Assembly (NCBI RefSeq): GCF_001029505.1
Contig: NZ_LEKH01000023.1
Location: forward strand, 1 to 44,061
DNA from: Rubrobacter aplysinae
GTDB taxonomy: Bacteria; Actinomycetota; Rubrobacteria; Rubrobacterales; Rubrobacteraceae
Reading direction: 5' to 3'
DNA length: 44,061 nucleotides
Made by a program: the position numbers and the translations under genes. Below, one piece after another: positions 9,464-14,859 of this stretch. The notes beneath the pieces are model-generated. The model did not search any database, was not told the origin of the DNA, and was given only the letters and a program-made list of their open reading frames with translations. Numbering within the stretch: the first letter of the stretch is position 1; every line of letters begins with the position of its first letter.

Positions 9464-9829
9464 CTATTTCCCGGCGAGCCGCGCTTGGATGCGACTGCCT
9501 AGCTCTGGGTCCTCGGCGAGCTCCGCGAGGAGCGCCCGTACCACTTTCATCCCATCAGCGTCGTGGTCGTAGGCGTAGTCCCGTAGGAACCGGTGCTCTG
9601 AGATCGGGAGATCCACCGTGATTCGCTTGGTCCTGGGCTTCGTACTGCCCTGCTCCTCCACCATCTGTCCAGTATGGCTCGCCTCCTGAGGATCGTTACT
9701 CTCCGGGTATTCACGGCCTTCGAGCGGGGACACTCCCCCCCTCCCCAGGCTACGTTTGATGTTCTCGCCGCGGCCGCTCCGCCCGAGCGCAGCCCGGGCA
9801 CTGCCGCCCTTACGCTTCTCCTCACTCAC
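9464..9829 (-). CDS. Ribbon-helix-helix partition protein (ParB/ParG-type)
   Basis: 121 aa. The first 65 residues are basic and disordered; the C-terminal part carries KRITVDLPISEHRFLRDYAYDHDADGMKVVRALL, which reads as a beta strand followed by two helices of an RHH DNA-binding fold. Small RHH proteins with flexible N-termini encoded directly after a ParA ATPase are the centromere-binding partners in type Ib partition. GTG 9829 overlaps the parA TGA as GTGA, with GGAGGTG upstream. The TCAGTA arrays next to parA are the expected binding sites. The function rests on position and fold rather than on clear family similarity. Confidence 0.75.
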   Translation of the reverse strand: MSEEKRKGGSARAALGRSGRGENIKRSLGRGGVSPLEGREYPESNDPQEASHTGQMVEEQGSTKPRTKRITVDLPISEHRFLRDYAYDHDADGMKVVRALLAELAEDPELGSRIQARLAGK

Positions 9830-10443
9830 CGCACCACCTCCTCGCGCTCGCCGAGTAGCTCTCTGGCTACCCGCTCGTACTCGCCGAGATCCCTTATAGG
9901 CTGGCCGAAAGAGTCAGAGTATCGGCCAAGTAGCGGTATCTCGGCCTCGAGTAGCGGTAGCTCCATCTCCGCCATTGCTCCCCTGGTGTCCTGTCCCTCG
10001 CGCGAGATGCGGCGCACCCGGGTCAAGAGTACGTAGTAGGTGAGCCCGGTCATGTCCTCGACGTCCGCTATCAGTTCAAGCGTGGGCATGACCCGGTCTA
10101 GGTCTATTGGTGTCGGCGGCACCACCAAGACAGCCACGTCGGCTGCCATGAGCGCCGAGCGGGCGACCATGTAGTCTCCTGGCGGCGTGTCCATCACGAC
10201 ATACTCGTAGTCGGCCTCAAAGTCCCGTATACGCCGGTTTACGTCCTTCACCGGCAACCCCATTACCGAGAAACCGACCTCTCCCCCATCTTCCTCTACC
10301 GCCGACGCCCAAGAGAGCGACGACCCCTGCTCGTCGCAGTCTGCGAGCAGCGTCCGGCCCCGCGCGGCGAACGCCGTCGCCAGGTGGAAGCTCGAGACCG
10401 TTTTCCCCGAACCGCCCTTCAGGTTCACCACCGCTACCTTCAT
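9826..10443 (-). CDS. parA: ParA-family partition ATPase
   Basis: 205 aa from ATG 10443 (ATG 10446 lies too close to the AAGGGAGG ribosome binding site). The deviant Walker A is KGGSGKT near the N-terminus, with LADCDEQGSS (A') and YEYVVMDTPPG (Walker B). The short length and absence of an N-terminal DNA-binding domain put it in the ParF-like type Ib group. It moves plasmid copies apart by dynamic binding to the nucleoid, using the RHH partner encoded next to it. The promoter region upstream is packed with TCAGTA repeats, so autoregulation by the partner is likely. Confidence 0.92.
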   Translation of the reverse strand: MKVAVVNLKGGSGKTVSSFHLATAFAARGRTLLADCDEQGSSLSWASAVEEDGGEVGFSVMGLPVKDVNRRIRDFEADYEYVVMDTPPGDYMVARSALMAADVAVLVVPPTPIDLDRVMPTLELIADVEDMTGLTYYVLLTRVRRISREGQDTRGAMAEMELPLLEAEIPLLGRYSDSFGQPIRDLGEYERVARELLGEREEVVR

Positions 10444-10456
10444 CATCCTCCCTTAC

Positions 10457-10526
10457 GTACTGATGTACGGCGATGCGTCTAACAGTATATCAGTATCAGT
10501 ATAAACGTATGTCAGTACATACTGAT
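10457..10526. repeat. TCAGTA hexamer array A, candidate parS/operator
   Basis: Directly upstream of parA. GTACTGATGTAC lies at 10457-10468, TCAGTAT at 10490-10496 and 10496-10502, and a perfect dyad TCAGTA-CA-TACTGA at 10512-10525. The same hexamer and the same two-base-spaced dyad recur at 11250-11288. Such arrays next to ParA/RHH operons usually serve as both centromere and operator. Confidence 0.75.
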
Positions 10527-10613
10527 GTGCGAGGGCAGGATAGTCTCCGAACGCTAACCGCTGACTCAAGTATGTAGCCACTGGCAGCAAGTCTTCGCGC
10601 GTAGAATCTAGGC

Positions 10614-11174
10614 GTGAGCCTGGAAGCTATAGGAGTCGTCCTATCGGGCGTGGCAGCGCTGACCGGCGTGGTGGCTGTGTGGCAGGGTCGCCGACGCGGC
10701 AAGGAGCGGGAAAAAGACCGCCGCTTGGTAGAGGAGCAGCTCGCGCTCGCTCGCGAACAGGCGGAGATGCGTCCCTATATCCGTGTACGTGACGTCCGCC
10801 TTGTAGACCCGGAGGACTCACAGGCGTTGGAAGGCTCGGTGGAGCCTCAATGGGTTAACAAGCTGCGGAACATAGGAAAGGTTAGCCCTCTCGATGCGGT
10901 GACGGCGTTCATTCAGCAGGGGAGGCTCATGGACGCGACCCTCGCAGATAAGACGATCGTTGTGGAGCTCGTCAACGAGGGCAAGGCTGAGGCACGTCTC
11001 ATGACCGGATGGATTTACCTGGACGCCAGCTGCTTTGAGCCGACCAAGCCCTCTGGAGGACCCAACGTGTCGCGGGAAGGTGGCGAGTACAGAGTTGATC
11101 TTGCCGCGTCGCGCAGTCGCGCTGCGCGCCCACGTCGCCGTGCTCTCATCCGGCGATACCCGTATCCGGTATGA
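10614..11174 (+). CDS. Membrane-anchored hypothetical protein, probably frameshifted
   Basis: 186 aa from GTG 10614. One N-terminal membrane helix (about 4-24) is followed by a charged coiled-coil stretch (RRRGKEREKDRRLVEEQLALAREQ...) and then a beta-rich cytoplasmic part with IRVRDV and VELVNEGKAEA. The last 30 residues turn abruptly arginine-rich and end at 11174. The +1 frame, open at least from 11035 to 11229, supplies a much more natural end (ALRAHVAVLSSGDTRIRYDFVSS). A single-base indel or sequencing error near 11100-11120 is likely; the intact gene would end at 11229. Function unknown. It sits between the two TCAGTA arrays. Confidence 0.55.
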   Translation: MSLEAIGVVLSGVAALTGVVAVWQGRRRGKEREKDRRLVEEQLALAREQAEMRPYIRVRDVRLVDPEDSQALEGSVEPQWVNKLRNIGKVSPLDAVTAFIQQGRLMDATLADKTIVVELVNEGKAEARLMTGWIYLDASCFEPTKPSGGPNVSREGGEYRVDLAASRSRAARPRRRALIRRYPYPV

Positions 11175-11249
11175 CTTCGTTTCCTCATTAGGTGGAGAAA
11201 CGCAGGGCGAGTGGAAGGTTTCGACCTGACCGGCTTAAGCAGCGCATCA

Positions 11250-11288
11250 TCAGTATATCAGTAGATACTGACAACAGTATGTCAGTAC
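11250..11288. repeat. TCAGTA hexamer array B, candidate second centromere half
   Basis: TCAGTAT (11250-11256), a perfect dyad TCAGTA-GA-TACTGA (11258-11271), CAGTAT (11275-11280) and TCAGTA (11282-11287). It matches array A in unit and dyad spacing and lies about 730 bp away across one gene. Confidence 0.7.
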
Positions 11289-11340
11289 TTGATATTGGAC
11301 TTTCGGACATAAGCCAGAGGGTTTCTGACCCGTTTGGGGT

Positions 11341-11811
11341 CTAGTTGGTCTCTTCCCGGGTAATGCCCTCTCGTCGGGCCGCCTTGTATAGAGCGGAGTC
11401 GTAGGACGTCAGCCACACCTGCAACTCCTCTGGTGGCTGCTGTTGACGCCGGTATAGCTCACGAGCCTCTTCGCGCAGCTCCAGCGCTGTCGCCAGATGC
11501 ACCGCATCGTAGGCTCTAAGGGCGTGGCTCCGTACCATCTCGCCCGCCTGCACGATGATCTCTCCGGAGACCCGACGCAGCAGGTAAAGCTCGCGGAAGT
11601 CGTGCTCCAGGTGCTCCAGGGCCTCGTCATGTTCTTCTTTAGAGAAGGAGCCCTCGCGCTCCCTGCGGGCCAGCGCCGAGCGGGCCTCGACGTAGCCGAT
11701 CTCGGAGACGGCCGCCAGTCTTGCCTCTTCAACGGCGTACCGTACCTCTCCAGTCTCGGGCTCTTCGGCATAGAGCTTGATGAGCGCGGAGGTGTCTAGG
11801 TAGAGGATCAA
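11341..11811 (-). CDS. vapC: VapC-family PIN-domain toxin
   Basis: 156 aa. The PIN-domain acidic residues are all visible: D6 in MILYLDTSALIKLY, E42 in YVEARSAL, D102 in RAYDAVHLATAL and D138 in TSYDSALYKAA. PIN toxins cleave specific RNAs, commonly tRNA or rRNA, when the antitoxin is lost. The antitoxin gene lies 15 bp upstream in the same operon. On this replicon the pair would act as an addiction module. Confidence 0.88.
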   Translation of the reverse strand: MILYLDTSALIKLYAEEPETGEVRYAVEEARLAAVSEIGYVEARSALARREREGSFSKEEHDEALEHLEHDFRELYLLRRVSGEIIVQAGEMVRSHALRAYDAVHLATALELREEARELYRRQQQPPEELQVWLTSYDSALYKAARREGITREETN

Positions 11812-11826
11812 CCCTTTGAGCTTCGG

Positions 11827-12162
11827 TTAGTAGCCGCTGCTCTCGCGCTCGGCGAGTACCGCCTCAGAGAGGGTCTCGCCCTCGGGGAGGTGGACCGCCT
11901 TCTCGCGAGGGACTCCAGGCGTCCGGTGAGCATACTGCTCCGAACGCTCTGAGAGTGCCTCGGCCAGAGATAGCTCGCGCGGCCGGTTCGACGCTGGCGA
12001 AACCGGCGATGCAGGCGCCTGCGCCGTCTCCTCCTCTTCGAGGTAGCGCTTCAGGGCCACGGCCAGGATCTCGTAGATCTTCTCGCCTCTGGTGGCGGCA
12101 AGCGCCTTCACGGAGCGCAAGAGGTCATCCTCCATGTAGGTTGTCATCTTCTTGAGAGTCAT
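11827..12162 (-). CDS. vapB: VapB-type ribbon-helix-helix antitoxin
   Basis: 111 aa from ATG 12162. The N-terminus TLKKMTTYMEDDLLRSVKALAATRGEKIYEILAVALKRYLEE is an RHH DNA-binding unit; the rest is a flexible, acidic toxin-binding tail. A TTG at 12189 would add nine residues but those codons overlap the promoter. TACAAT at 12174-12169 sits six bases before the ATG and no ribosome binding site is present, so the message is probably leaderless. Autoregulation by the VapBC complex is expected from the family. Confidence 0.82.
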   Translation of the reverse strand: MTLKKMTTYMEDDLLRSVKALAATRGEKIYEILAVALKRYLEEEETAQAPASPVSPASNRPRELSLAEALSERSEQYAHRTPGVPREKAVHLPEGETLSEAVLAERESSGY

Positions 12163-12168
12163 GGGGTT

Positions 12169-12174
12169 ATTGTA
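12169..12174 (-). promoter_or_regulatory. -10 box of a leaderless vapBC promoter
   Basis: TACAAT on the minus strand, six bases from the vapB ATG, so the transcript should begin at or next to the start codon. No strong -35 element is visible at the usual distance. Confidence 0.5.
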
Positions 12175-12245
12175 CCCGCGCACCAGCAAAATTGCCTACT
12201 GGTAACGAGTCTGCTAGAGTGCCGAAAAACAAGTAGATATACGAA

Positions 12246-12319
12246 AGCGGCGGTGAGTCCCCGGCAAAAGGTCTCCAACACCGCCGCTAACCGGATAAAT
12301 CTTAGCATATTCGGTTAGC
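12246..12319. repeat. Nested inverted repeats upstream of rep, candidate origin or leader
   Basis: Stem A pairs AGCGGCGGTG (12246-12255) with CACCGCCGCT (12279-12288). Stem B pairs GCTAACCG (12286-12293) with CGGTTAGC (12312-12319) around an AT-rich loop of 18 bases. The arms share GCT at 12286-12288. Placement directly before the replication gene suggests an initiator site, a replication origin or a control of rep expression. Confidence 0.55.
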
Positions 12320-12356
12320 TAGGTGAATCCGCTGCTTAGGTCATGGGGAGGACCAT

Positions 12357-13736
12357 GTGGCGGAAGAGCCGCAACAAGCAATAGATCTCTACCCGGACGG
12401 AACCGCCGATCCCGGATCGGAGCAGTACCCTAAACAGCTAGCCCTGCCCCTGGATATGAACGGCGAGCGGTGGGTAACAGATCCCCGCCACTACGCAGGG
12501 CAGCTCCACTCAGGCGGCAGGGGAACAGTGGCTCTTGCCCACAGAAACGCCGGGCGCTGGCTTGAGCGTACCTACCCTGTAGAGGCGGCCGTGGCCGCTG
12601 CAAACGCTTATCGCGGCAGGGCAGACGTCTACCTCTCGACTCAGAGGTTCAGGGGCCGCCGGCGACTAGCAACGCTCCTCTCTCTATCCAGCTTCTACGC
12701 CGACCTCGACTACTACCGCATCCCAGAGCTCGCGGGGCTCCATCCCTACCACGTCCTCGAAGGCGCTCTGGCACTCCTCGAAGCTCGCGGCATCCCGCCG
12801 CCGACACTGGCGATCAGCTCCGGCAGAGGCCTGTACCTGGTCTGGCAGCACGAGCACGTAAAGCGGTCGGCACTCCCGCGCTGGAGAGCGGTCCAGAGCG
12901 AGATCACCCGCGCCCTACTGCCCCACGGCGCAGACCCCCAGGCTACGGATGCGGCGAGGGTGCTCAGGATGGTCGGGACCACGAACCAGGACGAGCCAGT
13001 CTACTCCCTGCTTCCGGTAGGGGAGGTGTACGAGTTCAACAAGCTGGCCGACAGGGTGCTCCCCATGACCCAGGCCGAGATTCACGACCTCCGCGTCCAA
13101 CGAGCCCTCAGAGCTTCGAGAAAGCCCGAGAAGCGCTCGCAGGCCCCACCAGAGGGGTTCACCGGGGCCACGCTCTGGGAGGCGCGTCTCACGGACCTAC
13201 AGAGGCTCAGGGAGCTAAGGTTCATGGATGCCCAGATGACGGACTACCGCCATCGCTGGCTGTTCGTCGCCGGCGTGGGGATGAGTTGGCTGGCATCGAG
13301 CCCCTACGCCATGAGGCGGGAGCTGTTCGAGCTCGCGGCCGAAGCCGGGAGCTGGTCAGAGGATCACACGGCGGGCAAGCTCTCAAGTGTAGTGAACAGG
13401 ACCAAGAGGGCGTTCGCCGGCGAGAGGGTGGAGTGGCGGGGCGAGATGCTGGATCCGCGCTACCGGCTCACGAACCAGCGGATCATTGAGTGGCTCGAGA
13501 TAGACGCGTCGGAGGAGAGTCATATGCGGACCCTGCTCTCCTCCGACGAGCGACGCCGGCGCGACCGGGAGCGCAAGGACCCAGAGATGAGCCGAGGGGA
13601 GTACGAGGGTAGAGCATCGCAGAGGCGCGAGGATGCCCGCAGGATGGCCGCCGAGGGTCTTACGCACCAGCAGATCGGACAAGCGTTGGGCGTAACTAGA
13701 TCCGCGGTGAGCAAGATGCTGAAAGATAAGATGTGA
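12357..13736 (+). CDS. Plasmid replication protein with primase (AEP-like) domain and C-terminal HTH
   Basis: 459 aa from GTG 12357, five bases after GGGGAGGA. The region 110-215 has the hallmarks of an archaeo-eukaryotic-type primase used in plasmid replication: FYADLDYY (D116, D118, metal-binding), AISSGRGLYLVW (154-163) and HGADPQATDAARVLRMVGTTN (190-210). The last 35 residues, EGLTHQQIGQALGVTRSAVSKMLKDKM, form a helix-turn-helix. The usual histidine of the second motif (SGRGLH) is tyrosine here (Y160). The protein probably recognises the origin and primes synthesis. Nested inverted repeats lie immediately upstream. No helicase domain is present. Confidence 0.8.
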   Translation: MAEEPQQAIDLYPDGTADPGSEQYPKQLALPLDMNGERWVTDPRHYAGQLHSGGRGTVALAHRNAGRWLERTYPVEAAVAAANAYRGRADVYLSTQRFRGRRRLATLLSLSSFYADLDYYRIPELAGLHPYHVLEGALALLEARGIPPPTLAISSGRGLYLVWQHEHVKRSALPRWRAVQSEITRALLPHGADPQATDAARVLRMVGTTNQDEPVYSLLPVGEVYEFNKLADRVLPMTQAEIHDLRVQRALRASRKPEKRSQAPPEGFTGATLWEARLTDLQRLRELRFMDAQMTDYRHRWLFVAGVGMSWLASSPYAMRRELFELAAEAGSWSEDHTAGKLSSVVNRTKRAFAGERVEWRGEMLDPRYRLTNQRIIEWLEIDASEESHMRTLLSSDERRRRDRERKDPEMSRGEYEGRASQRREDARRMAAEGLTHQQIGQALGVTRSAVSKMLKDKM

Positions 13737-14123
13737 AAGTCCTCCGGTTGTATTGTGGGCCGTTGGTTGTCTGGGTGGCTCTCGGGGCTCCTCTGTTGCA
13801 TTATGCGTCGTTGTTCCCTTTATTTTTGCCGAGCACGGACCGGATCTTTGATCCGGGTCGCGCGCAGGGGACGAGGCCGGTCTTCTTCTCTTCGCTGCTC
13901 GCTAGGAGACTTTCCGGCCGCTGTCAGGTTCGCTGTTCCGTTTCTCTCCTAGCTCTGCTGTTCTGGGATGGGTTGAGGGGTTTAAAAGGGGAGAAGGGAA
14001 ACCCTTCCTCTGAGAGTAATTGGTAGCCTCCAGGGTATCCGGGGTATGAGAACGTGCCCTCCACGCGACTCGAATACTTGTATCCCCTACCCTGTAGACG
14101 GAAATTTAGGGAGGCTAGAGACT
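13737..14123. other. Non-coding or decayed spacer after rep
   Basis: No supported gene. It holds copy 1 of a 51-bp diverged repeat (13830-13880) and the hairpin GAAGGG-AAA-CCCTTC (13993-14007). A 97-codon frame at 13733-14026 has no family features, although its part inside the repeat shows a coding-like substitution pattern (see findings). Confidence 0.5.
13830..13880 (+). repeat. 51-bp diverged direct repeat, copy 1
   Basis: Matches 28042-28092 at 43 of 51 positions without gaps. This copy contains the perfect hairpin CCGGATC-TTT-GATCCGG (13840-13856). The second copy lies just outside the right end of the transposon. Confidence 0.8.
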
Positions 14124-14240
14124 ATGGAACTCTACTATGACAGCGAGGGTGACTATCTGGAGATCATCTTCCATCTTGAACGCGTAGCGTTACTCTCCAG
14201 GGAATTCTGTACTGCGAGAATGCAGGCGGTGAGTCCCTGA
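14124..14240 (+). pseudogene. Truncated DUF2283-like gene
   Basis: The product begins MELYYDSEGDYLEIIF, the strand-turn-strand signature of small DUF2283 proteins, and has GGGAGG nine bases before ATG 14124. After residue 16 the frame runs into unrelated sequence and stops at 38 codons, where intact members continue with a second half. A deletion or frameshift remnant is the simplest reading. DUF2283 genes often sit in small toxin-antitoxin-like pairs. Confidence 0.5.
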
Positions 14241-14265
14241 GGAAGTACAGGGGAGGTGACCTGAC

Positions 14266-14499
14266 ATGGATCGGGAGGAGCCGAGGGACATGGAGCTAGG
14301 GCAGTTCGACTACTGTCCGGTTTGCGGCGGCGAGCTCTTGAAACGGCAGGTAGAAAAGATTGTCCGCGGTGGTGATGACACTGCTACCTTGAACGTAGAG
14401 GCTAGGGTCTGTCAGTGGTGTGGCGAGCGGCTCTACAGCGCGGATACTGTAAAGAGCTTTGAGCGGATCCGGGCAGGACTCTACCAGTCAGGGCGTTAG
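14266..14499 (+). CDS. YgiT-type small zinc-finger protein
   Basis: 77 aa. Two CxxC pairs, CPVCGG (near 18-21) and CQWCGE (near 49-52), are arranged as in YgiT/MqsA N-terminal zinc-binding domains, followed by LYSADTVKSFERIRAGL. Proteins of this type are usually antitoxin-like partners of small RNase or DUF4258 toxins. No toxin gene remains beside it; the DUF2283 remnant 25 bp upstream may be its decayed neighbour. ATG 14266 follows GGGGAGGTGA. Confidence 0.65.
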   Translation: MDREEPRDMELGQFDYCPVCGGELLKRQVEKIVRGGDDTATLNVEARVCQWCGERLYSADTVKSFERIRAGLYQSGR

Positions 14500-14714
14500 A
14501 GAAAATCCGTGGCAGGGCCTTGCCCGTCCCGACTCGCGCTCTTTGAGCACTTCGCCGGTTCAAGAGGTGGCACACTTTGATTGGGGGGGACTGGGTTAAG
14601 GAAGAGATCCACCCTAGTCTAGCGCTGGAGTCCACAGGAAGGATTTCTGCGCAACTATCCTAGAAGGCGCACATAACGCTATGGGCATCTGGACGACTTT
14701 CCAATCCACTCGCC
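14500..14714. other. Spacer left of the transposon
   Basis: No gene supported. One copy of the GGCCTTGCCC decamer lies at 14516-14525; the following sequence (CGACTCGCGCTCTTTGAGCAC) resembles that after the copy at 30731-30740. Confidence 0.5.
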
Positions 14715-14719
14715 AAGAC
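14715..14719. repeat. Left target-site duplication AAGAC
   Basis: The five bases AAGAC immediately outside the left terminal repeat are repeated exactly at 28022-28026 immediately outside the right terminal repeat. Five-base duplications are the rule for the Tn3 family. Confidence 0.9.
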
Positions 14720-14757
14720 GGACCGTGAGTAGCAACGGAACCGAAACGTACGTTAAG
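14720..14757. repeat. Left terminal inverted repeat (38 bp)
   Basis: Begins GGACCGTGAGTAGCAACGGA and ends ACGTTAAG. It agrees with the reverse complement of 27984-28021 at 31 of 38 positions. The outer 20 bases differ at one position. The inner ...TTAAG end is typical of Tn3-family repeats. Confidence 0.93.
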
Positions 14758-14859
14758 CTCTAAGCATTGGAGGCATCGGCCGGCCTCCTACCTTTCTACG
14801 AGTCAGGAAGCGGCGCTCCGATGTGGGGCGTTCCACTTATGGAAGTTGCAGAGCCGGTC

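Noticed and set aside
14046-14110. tRNA-like string (ACTCGAATAC) that might mark an integration site
   Set aside because: Neither strand forms the T-arm or an acceptor stem.
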